From Exiguobacterium sp. RIT594 (lineage in GTDB: Bacteria; Bacillota; Bacilli; Exiguobacteriales; Exiguobacteriaceae), in contig NZ_QPKF01000001.1 of assembly GCF_003339585.1 (NCBI RefSeq), forward strand, positions 930,001-994,000: a DNA stretch of 64,000 bases, written 5' to 3'. Positions 35,578-43,927 of the stretch are shown here, one piece after another; position 1 is the stretch's first letter, and every line of letters starts with the position of its first letter. Both the position numbers and the translations under genes were made by a program. Below the pieces are notes generated by a model, which saw nothing but the letters and a program-made list of their open reading frames with translations, was not told the origin of the DNA and did no database searches.

Positions 35578-35610
35578 ATCCCGTTGATTATAAAGAAAAT
35601 CAACGGGATA
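35578..35610. terminator. Hairpin after the DUF402 gene, without T-run
   Basis: ATCCCGTTGATT and AATCAACGGGAT form a 12-bp stem between the convergent DUF402 gene and a small membrane-peptide gene. Neither strand has a clear T-run, so termination strength is doubtful. Confidence 0.45.
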
Positions 35611-35647
35611 GCGGGAATCTGAAGTAATCGCAATCAAAGGTATGCTG

Positions 35648-35731
35648 CTAAACGATTTTGTTATGGTTATTGTAGAGAACAAACAGAACGATACTGATGA
35701 CGGCTAAGCCGACCACGATGAGCACCATCAT
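35648..35731 (-). CDS. 27-residue membrane peptide
   Basis: Reads MMVLIVVGLAVISIVLFVLY, then NNHNKIV and a TAG stop. A single hydrophobic helix fills residues 2-20 and a polar tail follows. AAAAGGAG lies 10 bases before the ATG, a strong ribosome site. Small bitopic proteins of this kind often regulate larger membrane proteins or sporulation/stress processes, but no partner is evident. It is opposite in direction to the flanking genes. The stretch 35732-35888 otherwise holds its promoter and that of the HAD gene. Confidence 0.6.
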   Translation of the reverse strand: MMVLIVVGLAVISIVLFVLYNNHNKIV

Positions 35732-35888
35732 GATGGTTCATCTCCTTTTTTCTACTACAACACGATAAATTCCGTTAGTTATCTTTACCCGAAAATCAAC
35801 AAAATGAGTAAGTTGTCTGAAGAAATCTGTTACTAAATCGAGACAACTGATAAGAAATCGTCTCTTAACCGTCAAGGAGGAAATCATC

Positions 35889-36551
35889 ATGAAACAGGCG
35901 TACATCTTTGATATGGACGGCACGTTATTTCAAACGAATCGGATTCTGGGTCATGCGTTAGAAGATGCATTCGACTTCTTACGCATGAATGGCCGCTGGA
36001 GCGGGGCAACACCGCTGGCTGAGTATCAGGCCATCATGGGAGTGTCATTGCCGGAAGTCTGGCAAACCTTACTGCCGGCGCATTCGGATGAAGAGAGGCT
36101 GTGCGTTGACCGGACGTTTCAAGACGCGTTGATCCGTCACATCGAACAAGGACACGGTGCCCTGTATCCGGGAGCGGAAGCGACACTTCACGCCTTAAAA
36201 GAAGCAGGGCATCGGCTCTATGTCGCAAGCAACGGCTGGAAAGTGTATTTAACGGCCATCGTCCGGCAGTATGGACTGGACCGCTGGCTCGATGGCGTTT
36301 ATAGCATCGAAGACGTCGCGTCGTCACAAAAAAGTGATCTCGTCGCCTACATCTTGTCTGGGCACCAGTTAACGGAAACGGTTGTCGTCGGAGACCGGAT
36401 GTCTGATTTTCAGGCGGCTAAAGTCAATGGGTTACCAGCAATCGGCTGCCGGTTCGATTTTTCAAACGAAGCCGAGCTGGAACAGGCCGATGCCGTCATT
36501 GAAGACTTACAGGAACTGATGCAACTGGATTTAAAGGCCATAACACCATGA
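35889..36551 (+). CDS. HAD superfamily hydrolase
   Basis: 220 residues. Motif I FDMDGTLF at 7-14 with D8 nucleophile and D10, motif II VASNGW, motif III Lys in SSQKSD, and motif IV VVVGDRMSDFQAAK. A helical cap lies between motifs I and II as in the phosphoglycolate phosphatase/beta-phosphoglucomutase type. Cytoplasmic phosphatase of unknown small-molecule substrate. CAAGGAGG precedes the ATG. A bidirectional terminator follows. Confidence 0.9.
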   Translation: MKQAYIFDMDGTLFQTNRILGHALEDAFDFLRMNGRWSGATPLAEYQAIMGVSLPEVWQTLLPAHSDEERLCVDRTFQDALIRHIEQGHGALYPGAEATLHALKEAGHRLYVASNGWKVYLTAIVRQYGLDRWLDGVYSIEDVASSQKSDLVAYILSGHQLTETVVVGDRMSDFQAAKVNGLPAIGCRFDFSNEAELEQADAVIEDLQELMQLDLKAITP

Positions 36552-36562
36552 CAGAACAGACG

Positions 36563-36606
36563 AAAACCGGCTCCTCTCCTAAAGCGGAAGAGACAGCCGG
36601 TTTTGG
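36563..36606. terminator. Bidirectional terminator
   Basis: AAAACCGGCT (36563-36572) and AGCCGGTTTT (36595-36604) between the convergent HAD and methyltransferase genes, with T-rich ends on the plus strand and A-rich ones before it. Confidence 0.8.
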
Positions 36607-36615
36607 TTTACCCGA

Positions 36616-37320
36616 TCAGTTTTTTTGGAACAGGGCGGTCCACAGTCCGGACAGTCCGAAGACGGGATCGGTTGGAGCGGCCTCCTGCATCAAGCGGATG
36701 TCATTCACAGCGAACGTGTCGAAAATCGACCGCAGTTTCTCTTCCGTAAAGCCGAGACCGCCGTTTAGGCTCCGTTCGCGGTAAACATCCCAGTCGGTCA
36801 TGTCGGATCCGCCGTACTGTCCGCCTTCGACGAAGCAGGTCAAAGCAAAGCAGCCGCCCGGCCGCAGGGCATCCGAGACGATCCGGATGTAGTCGGGCCG
36901 CCGGTGCGGAGCGATATGATGAAAACAGCCGGAATCATAGACAAAATCGTAGGCACCGTGTTCGAACGGCAGTTCAAAGAGATTTCCTTGACGGAACGAA
37001 ACATTGAGTTGCCGCGCCCGTGCCCGTTCATTGGCCCAGTCGACCGAGGTTTTCGCGAGATCGACCGCGTCGACCTGACTACCGTGTTCCGCGAGATACA
37101 AAGCATTTCGTCCGGGACCGCTTCCTAGTTCGAGCACCCGGTTCACCGGAATCTCCAGTTGTTCGACATAGCGGACCAGGTTCTCATCCGGTTTGTCGAC
37201 GAAAAAAGGGATCCGTTTCGTCCGGTCGGCATAAAATCCGTCCCAAAAAGCGGTCGGTTCCCGAAGTAAAGCGTCAAGCATCTGTAACAGATCGTCGTGC
37301 GTCCGAATTGTTTCGTTCAT
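36616..37320 (-). CDS. SAM-dependent methyltransferase (class I)
   Basis: 234 residues. Motif I ELGSGPG at 64-70, acidic loop VDAVDLAK, then YDFVYDSGCFHHIAPHRRPDY, similar to TehB/thiopurine methyltransferase-like proteins. The N-terminal FWDGFYADRTKRIPFFVDKPDE is typical of this subgroup. The start at 37320 is 6 bases from GAGGA; ATG at 37323 is too close. It overlaps the end of the creatininase-like pseudogene and may be co-transcribed with it. Confidence 0.85.
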   Translation of the reverse strand: MNETIRTHDDLLQMLDALLREPTAFWDGFYADRTKRIPFFVDKPDENLVRYVEQLEIPVNRVLELGSGPGRNALYLAEHGSQVDAVDLAKTSVDWANERARARQLNVSFRQGNLFELPFEHGAYDFVYDSGCFHHIAPHRRPDYIRIVSDALRPGGCFALTCFVEGGQYGGSDMTDWDVYRERSLNGGLGFTEEKLRSIFDTFAVNDIRLMQEAAPTDPVFGLSGLWTALFQKN

Positions 37321-37322
37321 CA

Positions 37323-38105
37323 TTAGTCCTCGTTTCTTCCCGGCAGGTTTCGCAGGCGGACTGCCGTCGTGAGTGTTTCTTTCAAGTGTTCCGCCCGTTT
37401 TTCGGTAAAGGTCGTCCAAAACGTCTCACCGATGATTGCGAGTTCGTCCGGCGAATAGACACCGGGTTCAAAGCTTCCCCAACAACCGTCCGTCGTCAGT
37501 TGATCCCAAAAGACATAATCAGCAACAGGATAATGGGACAGCGGAACGTCGCCGCCCATCGGTTGCAGGTCAACGAGCTCTGGACAAAGCCACATCGCGG
37601 TCGCGACGGACAACAGACCGCCGTGCCGTTCGTTTAATCCGTCGAGTCCCGCAGCATGCAACGCTTCCTCGAAGGCCCGGTAGCGGTGTGTCGTGATGAC
37701 GACGAGTTCCGGATACTTAAAATTGATCTGTTTGACGAATGCCGATTCTCAGTATGCCCCTCCGTGCCCGTTGCAAAGGATGAATCGAGTGAACCCTTGC
37801 CGGTGCAGATTAACGATGATTTCTTCGAGCATCATTGAGATCACCGTCGGACTGACGGTGACGGTCCCGATTTGATTGGCATGTTCTTCGGAGGTGTTAA
37901 ACGGCAGTGTCGGTAAGACATAGGCGTTTAACCGTTCACCGAAAACAGCGGCCTGGTGCTCGGCAATCAATGTATCAAGATGCATCGGCAGATACGGTCC
38001 GAACTGTTCGGTTGCCCCGACCGAGAGAATCGCGGTGACAGTCTGACTGTCTTGAATAACCTTCGTACTGTTTTTATAGTTGAGCATGAATTCATTTCCC
38101 TTCAT
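37323..38105 (-). pseudogene. Creatininase family protein interrupted by an in-frame TGA
   Basis: One continuous frame of 261 codons is broken only by TGA at 37749-37751. Before it: SVGATEQFGPYLPMHLDT and CNGHGGAY, both creatininase landmarks. After it: ESAFVKQINFKYPELVV, NERHGGLLSVATAMW and a normal C-terminus. No frameshift is needed. Several metal ligands differ from the classic EQHGPH and HAGE forms, so it was a divergent member even before the stop. The start is ATG at 38105 (overlapping the YCII stop) or 38087, which has GAAGGG 10 bases upstream. Sequencing error, recent nonsense mutation or readthrough are all possible. Confidence 0.75.
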
Positions 38106-38455
38106 TCAAAAACTTGGCGTAACTCGATTTGTCCTTCGCCGTGACCTTGCGGATCCGGCATACGTCTGGCCCAAGTGATCGCTTCCTCTCTTGACGCCAC
38201 ATCGATCAAAATAAATCCTGCCAATTGATCCGCCGACGGTTCAAACGGTCCGGATGTGACGTCCGGTTCTTCATTTGGTTGGTGAAACGAAAAGCGAACG
38301 GCTTCCCGCGTCGGGTGCAGTCCTTTTGCCATGACCCGGACCCCGGCTTCGACCAGGTCCCGGTTAAAGGCGGCCATCGCTTCCTGAAGGAGTGGATCCG
38401 GAAACAGACCGGCTTCAGAGCGGTTTGACGCTTTAACGAGCAATAGGAATAACAT
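38102..38455 (-). CDS. YCII/DGPF domain protein
   Basis: 117 residues. MLFLLLVKASNRSEAG opens like DGPF/PhnB-type YCII proteins, and TSGPFEPSADQLAGFILIDV holds the GPF signature, with ASREEAITWARRMPDP at the end. The ferredoxin-like fold is often encoded next to ECF sigma genes in other bacteria; here it precedes the creatininase-like gene and overlaps its start. AAGGAGG lies before the ATG. Function unknown. Confidence 0.85.
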   Translation of the reverse strand: MLFLLLVKASNRSEAGLFPDPLLQEAMAAFNRDLVEAGVRVMAKGLHPTREAVRFSFHQPNEEPDVTSGPFEPSADQLAGFILIDVASREEAITWARRMPDPQGHGEGQIELRQVFE

Positions 38456-38672
38456 GGACCAACCTCCTTGCGATAATTGAACATATAGGTAAAAAAACTT
38501 CTACTGTTTCTTATTCGACAAATGGGTTGTAAATCCTGTTTTTTTAACTAAAAAATGGGTGTTAAAATTCTTTTGATGGAAGAAGAAAGGAAAAAGTTGC
38601 TCCGTCAAACCCCTTCGTTTAGCATAAAGTCAGAAGAATGAAATCAATTCTTATCAGGAAAGGAGCAGGGAA

Positions 38673-39374
38673 ATGGTCTATTGTATCGGCATGTTTGTGC
38701 TCGGTATCGTTGCTCTGACGGCGCGGGGACTGTATTTTGACATCTTCCGCTGGACGGAGTGGGGGAGTGTCTTCGTTTTTCTCCCGGCAGCTCTGTTGCT
38801 TTTTTGGGTGGAACGGTGGCAACAAAAACAAGATGCGGCATTCAACGGAAGCGGGACCGGTTACACGTCGCGTCTTAGTGACCGGCAATCAACGGGGATC
38901 AAACAGATCTACCAGGCGGAGACGGTCGTCGGTTCCTACCGCCGGACGTTTAAGAAGGCCTGGCACCGCTGGTTCGTCGCTTTTCCGAAAGTGGAGAATT
39001 TTTTCCTGAATCTCGATTTTGATCTGTCGCAGCGCGAACTCCGGTTCGAGGAAAAAGCGGGGCAACGGCTGTGGAGCAATCAGACCGAATGGACGATTGA
39101 GGAAGGTGGCGAAACCGTCGGCGACATCCAAACTGAAAATACGGTCCGGCACGCCGTCGAATTTACTGAAGTACTAAAGATGACGTACCATGGTGAGACG
39201 TATCAGATCCGGTCACCCCGGTTATCCCGACGGATTGAGGTAAGGCGTGCTAAGAAAACGATTGCGACAAGTCACCGGAAACGGCACCTGCTGACGTTTG
39301 ATGTCCCGGATCTTGAGACACGGTCGGTCCTACTCGCTGGCATGATTTTGTTTCGTCTCCATTTTCGCGAGTGA
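38673..39374 (+). CDS. Membrane protein of unknown function
   Basis: 233 residues. Two N-terminal hydrophobic segments (IGMFVLGIVALTARGLYF and WGSVFVFLPAALLLFWV) and a soluble region of about 170 residues rich in beta strands (QRELRFEEKAGQRLW, EWTIEEGGETVGDI, YQIRSPRLSRRIEV). The soluble part recalls tubby-C-like/LURP barrels but this is tentative. GAAAGGAG precedes the ATG. The 217 bases before it (38456-38672) hold no gene that I can see. Confidence 0.6.
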   Translation: MVYCIGMFVLGIVALTARGLYFDIFRWTEWGSVFVFLPAALLLFWVERWQQKQDAAFNGSGTGYTSRLSDRQSTGIKQIYQAETVVGSYRRTFKKAWHRWFVAFPKVENFFLNLDFDLSQRELRFEEKAGQRLWSNQTEWTIEEGGETVGDIQTENTVRHAVEFTEVLKMTYHGETYQIRSPRLSRRIEVRRAKKTIATSHRKRHLLTFDVPDLETRSVLLAGMILFRLHFRE

Positions 39375-39467
39375 AGCCGGATAATTTTACATGACTTGGT
39401 ACAGACAGGGAAATCAGCTATCCTAGACAGGTAAGCAAAATTAAAAGCAGAAAGCAGGCGATTTTTG

Positions 39468-39836
39468 ATGAGCAATCCACTGAGTCAACTCGCATGGACC
39501 TTTGTCTCCGAGTGTGACATCCCGCAAGACGTAACAGGATTATTGATTCAAGGGGAAGAGGCGTTGTCCGCCTATAAAACGATCCGGGACGTCGCGATTT
39601 TTACGACACACCGGCTGATCATTCGCGACGCGCAAGGGTTGACGGGGAAGAAGGTCGAAGTCTATTCAATTCCCTACAAGTCGATCAACATGTATTCAAC
39701 GGAAAACGCCGGCGGGATGTTTGACATCAATTCGGAAGTCCAACTGTTTACGCGGGCCGGAACGATTAAAATCAATCTCAATAAAAAGGTCGATGTCCGA
39801 AAAATTGACTTGCTGATTGCGAACGCGATTCTTTAA
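39468..39836 (+). CDS. Bacterial PH domain protein
   Basis: 122 residues forming one bacterial pleckstrin-homology barrel: LLIQGEEALSAYKTIRDVAIFTTHRLIIRD is the typical entry, then VEVYSIPYKSINMYSTENAG and a C-terminal helix KVDVRKIDLLIANAI. Such small proteins occur widely in Bacillota with unknown function. ATG at 39468 has AGGCG about 10 bases upstream; a TTG one codon earlier is possible. Confidence 0.85.
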   Translation: MSNPLSQLAWTFVSECDIPQDVTGLLIQGEEALSAYKTIRDVAIFTTHRLIIRDAQGLTGKKVEVYSIPYKSINMYSTENAGGMFDINSEVQLFTRAGTIKINLNKKVDVRKIDLLIANAIL

Positions 39837-39852
39837 AAAGGGGGACTGGACG

Positions 39853-39936
39853 ATGAGACGAGGAATTCAAAAAACGGCGTTGCTGGTTGTCTTGACGTTA
39901 CTTGCAAGCCTCTGCCGGACGAAACGGGTTCGTTAA
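39853..39936 (+). CDS. 27-residue hydrophobic small ORF
   Basis: Reads MRRGIQKTALLVVLTLLAS then LCRTKRVR and stops. AAAAAGGGGG lies about 10 bases upstream, 16 bases after the PH-domain gene, so it could be translated from the same message. It looks like a signal peptide or anchor with a basic tail. It may be a truncated remnant. The following 39937-40063 holds nothing that I recognise. Confidence 0.35.
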   Translation: MRRGIQKTALLVVLTLLASLCRTKRVR

Positions 39937-40063
39937 TTTTATTTCAATTCCCGTAATTCGTGTATAAAATGATTTCATACAGGCACGGGCGATGCTACTC
40001 CTTCCAAACCTTCAGCTGTCATAACAGGTAAAAAAAGAAAAATGTTCAAAAAAAACGGATCCG

Positions 40064-40381
40064 TCAAGGACCCGTTCCGCAACTGACGCTATACTGTTGT
40101 GCTGTTTTTTTGCTGTAACAGATCGTCGGGGTCATGCCGGTTTCGCTGTCATAGTCGTACCACACGACATCATACATGCGACCGTAGTCCGGGTCGACCA
40201 TTCGTTTGTCGAGGATGGCGGTGTAACTCTGATACGGATGACCCTGTTCATACAAATAATGGCGGATGGCGCCGCTTTCGGTCTCATTTGAAAAGACGAC
40301 CTGCGACAGCAAGGGGAAGACGATTAACAAGGTGATTACGAATCCACCAATCCACAGACCGATTTTTTGCCAACGCTTCAT
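40064..40381 (-). CDS. Small membrane-anchored extracytoplasmic protein
   Basis: 105 residues with one N-terminal membrane anchor (IGLWIGGFVITLLIVFPLLSQ) and a short outside domain with YDVVWYDYDSETG and two cysteines (TPTICYSK, SVSCGTG) that could form a disulfide. It resembles DUF3139-like Bacillota proteins in layout (anchor, then IRHYLYEQGH). GGAGTG stands 10 bases before the ATG. Function unknown. Confidence 0.62.
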   Translation of the reverse strand: MKRWQKIGLWIGGFVITLLIVFPLLSQVVFSNETESGAIRHYLYEQGHPYQSYTAILDKRMVDPDYGRMYDVVWYDYDSETGMTPTICYSKKTAQQYSVSCGTGP

Positions 40382-40429
40382 TTGAAAATCACTCCATTTC
40401 AGTTAAAATATTGAAGTTTTATGTAAAAC

Positions 40430-40461
40430 AACGACCGACAGCCACTGGATTGTCGGTCGTT
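40430..40461. terminator. Intrinsic terminator
   Basis: AACGACCGACA and TGTCGGTCGTT stem just after the stop of the minus-strand kinase-like gene, with T on both strands. Confidence 0.85.
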
Positions 40462-40466
40462 TTGGT

Positions 40467-41087
40467 TTACCCTGTCTTTCGCATCGACTCAAACAAACGT
40501 CCCTTGTAGACGTCCGCGATCGTGTTCAGGAAGGATTCGGAAAAACGTTTCGGGAAATACGGTTTCGCATAAAAATACTGATAGGCCCGTTTTAAGTCAT
40601 CCCACTGCGTACACGGATCCGTCTGCCGGAACCGGGCGACATCAATGATTCGCGTGCCGGTCGGCGTCAGCAGAATGTTTCGTAAGTGAATGTCGGATGG
40701 GTTCAAGCCGACCGAGCGGGCTTCTGCTAAAGCCTGATCGACGGTCTGGATGACATCGTCCGTTATTAGCGTGCCGCTGATCAGACATTCGAACAATGTC
40801 TGTCCTTCGATGTATTCGATGACGAGGTAGTCCGAACCATACTCATACTGTTTGGCGTACGTCGCAAACGAATCCAATTGTTCGTAAATCGATCCTTCAA
40901 TTGCTGCCAGATGTCGGTGCGACGGGAAAAATTTTTTAATCACCCGGTCGGTTCCGGTGATGCGAAATACAAAAGCACTGCGGCCTGTTCCAATCCATTC
41001 CAGTTCGTCCGGATACGACGTTACCGTAAATCCCTCCGGCGTCTCCGTCAGATGGATGGCACAAGCCAGTTCGGAATCTGTCTTCAC
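40467..41087 (-). CDS. Serine/threonine protein kinase-like protein (YrzF type)
   Basis: About 206 residues. A small kinase fold: IGTGRSAFVFRITGTDRVIKKFF (glycine loop and VIKK lysine), YLVIEYIEGQTL (hinge), GLNPSDIHLRNILLTPTGTRIIDVARF (degenerate catalytic loop, D in SDIHLRN, and D in IIDVARF in place of DFG). This matches Bacillus YrzF/YbdM-like proteins. GTG at 41087 is preferred because AAGGAAG lies about 8 bases upstream; the longer GTG start at 41096 touches that site. Substrate unknown. Confidence 0.75.
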   Translation of the reverse strand: MKTDSELACAIHLTETPEGFTVTSYPDELEWIGTGRSAFVFRITGTDRVIKKFFPSHRHLAAIEGSIYEQLDSFATYAKQYEYGSDYLVIEYIEGQTLFECLISGTLITDDVIQTVDQALAEARSVGLNPSDIHLRNILLTPTGTRIIDVARFRQTDPCTQWDDLKRAYQYFYAKPYFPKRFSESFLNTIADVYKGRLFESMRKTG

Positions 41088-41231
41088 ACATGCCACTTCC
41101 TTTCTCTTCTTTTATATTATACGACGTTTGGCCGCGGATGGTTTCATAAAACGGCTCCTGTGTGAAAGTTTTGAACATTTTGTGATATGCTGAAAATGTA
41201 CGGATACTACTTAGCTCAAGGGGGCATTTTG

Positions 41232-42710
41232 ATGACTACTTTACAACAATGGCGTGACCATTTTGAAGCGCTTCGTGCATACGATGAAGCCGTCGCATTA
41301 CTTTACTGGGACATGCGGACATACATGCCGGAACAATCCGCCGACAACCGTTCGAAATCAATCGGCTTCTTATCGACGGAAAGTTTCCGCCGCCGGACGG
41401 GAGCAGCGTATCAAACGTTGCTTGAAGCGATGGGGCAAGAAACGTTGACAGGCGTCGAAGCCGTTTCCTACGCCAAAGCAAAACAAGCGTACGACCGGGA
41501 CTCGAAGATTCCGGAAGCGGAATACCAGACGTTCATCACGTTAATTTCGGAAGCGGAAAGTGTCTGGGAGAAAGCGAAGGACGCAGATGATTGGGACTTG
41601 TTTGCACCTTACCTGGAAAAGATTGTCGCGATGGAACGGAAGTTCGTCGAGTACTGGGGGTATGACAACCATCCGTACGATGCGTTGCTCCATGACTATG
41701 AACCGGGCATGACCGTTGCGGAACTCGATCCGTTGTTTGCCGAACTGCGCCAGGCGATCATCACGCTCCTGCAACAACTCGACGGAAAAACATTCCCGAC
41801 ACTCGACTGGTCAGCCGACCGCGAGACACAGATTCGATTGAATCACGAGTGGCTGCAGGATATCGGTTATGACTTCACGGCGGGGCGACTCGATGAGACC
41901 GTCCATCCGTTCCAAACGACGATTAACCGGAAAGATGCCCGCGTCACGACGAAGTACGATGAAAATGATTACCGCAATTCGGTTTTCGGAACGATGCATG
42001 AAGCCGGACACGCAACATATGAACAAGGCATCGATCCGAATCTCGATACGCTCGGACTCGGGGACGGGGCCTCGATGGGGATCCATGAATCACAGTCGTT
42101 GTTCTTTGAGAATTTCATCGGCCGGAATCAAGGATTCCTGTCTGCCCGCTATGCCGGTCTGCAACGAGCGATTCCTTCATTGACGGATGTCCTGTTTGAG
42201 ACGTTTTATGCCGCGGTCAACGAAGTCAAACCGTCGCTGATCCGGATCGAAGCGGACGAATTGACGTATGCTTTGCATATCATCATCCGCTACGAGCTCG
42301 AAAAACGCCTGATTACGGGCGAACTCGAAGTCAAAGACCTGCCGGCGGAATGGAACCGTCTGTACAAGGAATACCTCGGAGTTGATGTTCCGACGAACGC
42401 AAAAGGTGTTCTGCAGGATGTCCACTGGTCCGGCGGATCGTTCGGTTACTTCCCGAGTTACGCGCTTGGTCTCGTCTACAGTGCTCAGCTGAACGAAGCG
42501 TTACGCCGTGACGTCAATGATGTTGATCAACTTATTGCCGACGGAACACTGGCACCCATCAAGGAATGGTTGAACGTCAACATTCACCGGCACGGAAAAG
42601 CGAAGACCCCGGCGGAACTGATTCAAGCAGCAACCGGACAATCGATTTCCGTCCAGCCGTTGATTGACTACTTGACGGCGAAATATACGCGGGTCGTCGA
42701 AGCGTTATGA
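41232..42710 (+). CDS. Carboxypeptidase Taq family metallopeptidase (M32)
   Basis: 492 residues. The zinc motif HEAGH is at 256-260 with HESQSLFFENFIGR downstream giving the third ligand, and LLYWDMRTYMP and DVHWSGGSFGYFPSYALG are M32 signatures. It releases C-terminal amino acids from peptides in the cytoplasm; the Bacillus counterpart is YpwA. AAGGGGG before the ATG at 41232 sets the start. It is the first gene of a four-gene operon, with the next start overlapping its stop. Confidence 0.94.
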   Translation: MTTLQQWRDHFEALRAYDEAVALLYWDMRTYMPEQSADNRSKSIGFLSTESFRRRTGAAYQTLLEAMGQETLTGVEAVSYAKAKQAYDRDSKIPEAEYQTFITLISEAESVWEKAKDADDWDLFAPYLEKIVAMERKFVEYWGYDNHPYDALLHDYEPGMTVAELDPLFAELRQAIITLLQQLDGKTFPTLDWSADRETQIRLNHEWLQDIGYDFTAGRLDETVHPFQTTINRKDARVTTKYDENDYRNSVFGTMHEAGHATYEQGIDPNLDTLGLGDGASMGIHESQSLFFENFIGRNQGFLSARYAGLQRAIPSLTDVLFETFYAAVNEVKPSLIRIEADELTYALHIIIRYELEKRLITGELEVKDLPAEWNRLYKEYLGVDVPTNAKGVLQDVHWSGGSFGYFPSYALGLVYSAQLNEALRRDVNDVDQLIADGTLAPIKEWLNVNIHRHGKAKTPAELIQAATGQSISVQPLIDYLTAKYTRVVEAL

Positions 42711-43438
42711 TGCGCTGGTTCGCCCATCGCGGAGCGAGTGACCGGTTTCCGGAAAATACGCTCGAAGCGATTGAAGCAGCAATTCCGTTCGTCGACGGCA
42801 TTGAATTCGATGTTCACTTTTCACGTGACGGAGTCGGAGTCATCATTCATGATGAGACGGTGAACCGGACGACGGACGGAACGGGGCGGGTCGTCGATTT
42901 GACGCTCGCTGAACTGAAACAGCTCAACGCCGGAGCCCGGTTCAAAGGAGACGGCGGACCGGTTCAAACGACGATTCCGACTCTTGATGAAGTACTGACC
43001 CTGCTTGCACCGACAAAGCTGTTGCTCAACATCGAGCTGAAGACGGATACGATCCGGTATCCCGGGATCGAAGCGTACACACTCGAACGGTGTCGTGCCC
43101 ACGGTATTGCGAATGACCGCCTGATTTTTAGTTCGTTTAATCATTATTCGGTCGCGACCGTCCGGGAACTTGATCCGACGATCGAGACAGCGATTCTCTA
43201 TCCGTATCCGTTGTACCACCCGGAGCAACAAGCCATCCTGCTCGGGGCAAAGGCGATTCATCCGGATTACCGCCGCGTAACACGAGAAGATGTCATCCTT
43301 GCCCATCAGGCCGGGATTGAAGTCCGGGTCTATACGCCGAAAACGGCTGCTGATGTCAGACGGATGATGGAGATCGGGATTGACGCCGTCATCGTCAATG
43401 ATCCACAAGCATTTCAGAAAAGTCTATCCATCCCATAA
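42710..43438 (+). CDS. Glycerophosphodiester phosphodiesterase (GDPD)
   Basis: 242 residues. WFAHRGASDRFPENT carries the catalytic His6-Arg7 and the Glu of PENT; IEFDVHFSRDGVGVIIHDETVNRTTDGTG, cited here only as the family block, gives ExD and the second His. It hydrolyses glycerophosphodiesters to glycerol 3-phosphate and an alcohol. No signal peptide, so cytoplasmic like YhdW/YqiK. The start overlaps the M32 stop (TGATG), so it is translationally coupled. Confidence 0.92.
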   Translation: MRWFAHRGASDRFPENTLEAIEAAIPFVDGIEFDVHFSRDGVGVIIHDETVNRTTDGTGRVVDLTLAELKQLNAGARFKGDGGPVQTTIPTLDEVLTLLAPTKLLLNIELKTDTIRYPGIEAYTLERCRAHGIANDRLIFSSFNHYSVATVRELDPTIETAILYPYPLYHPEQQAILLGAKAIHPDYRRVTREDVILAHQAGIEVRVYTPKTAADVRRMMEIGIDAVIVNDPQAFQKSLSIP

Positions 43439-43450
43439 GGAGGTAGCGTC

Positions 43451-43927
43451 ATGCGGAAGGAGCATCTGTTCATCATTTTAGCGTCATTGGTCGCACTCGT
43501 CATCGGTCTGCAGATTGGTTTTGCCAGTCTGCCGGCACCAAAACCAAAACAGGTCGAGGAATCGGTGACGCGACCGGATGATTTTCAGGCAGGACTCCGC
43601 GACGCCAAAACCGAATTAAAGATGGTACAACGGTTTGCCCGTACCAGCACGCTCGAGCACACTCGTTCGAGCCAAACCTGGATTTATTCCAGTCCGACAC
43701 CGACGCGTATCGCCGTCGATTGGTATTACGTTGCGAGTTATCCTGAAAAAAATGTTCAGATGACCCGAAATGACGTGTCCCGGATTTTAACGTATGACCG
43801 GTACCTCGTCGTCATCCGCCCGATTTACGGGGTGATCGAAGACAGTGAACTGGAACAATTTGCGCTTCGCTTTTCGAGCTATTTCATGACAGTACAACAA
43901 CAAAAGGAGGATGACGATGTCAGGTAA
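43451..43927 (+). CDS. Membrane-anchored protein of unknown function
   Basis: 158 residues: an N-terminal anchor (LFIILASLVALVIGLQIGFA) and an extracytoplasmic part with FQAGLRDAKTELKMVQRFAR and WIYSSPTPTRIAVDWYYVASY. No cysteine at the anchor end, so not a lipoprotein. AAGGAGG lies before the ATG, 12 bases after the GDPD gene. Its end overlaps the kinase-like gene by 11 bases, so it is inside the operon. No family is recognised. Confidence 0.7.
   Translation: MRKEHLFIILASLVALVIGLQIGFASLPAPKPKQVEESVTRPDDFQAGLRDAKTELKMVQRFARTSTLEHTRSSQTWIYSSPTPTRIAVDWYYVASYPEKNVQMTRNDVSRILTYDRYLVVIRPIYGVIEDSELEQFALRFSSYFMTVQQQKEDDDVR

Noticed and set aside
37749-37751. Selenocysteine codon in the creatininase-like gene
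   Set aside because: The TGA is not at a catalytic or cysteine position of the family, and there is no evidence here of a selenocysteine system, so a nonsense change is simpler.
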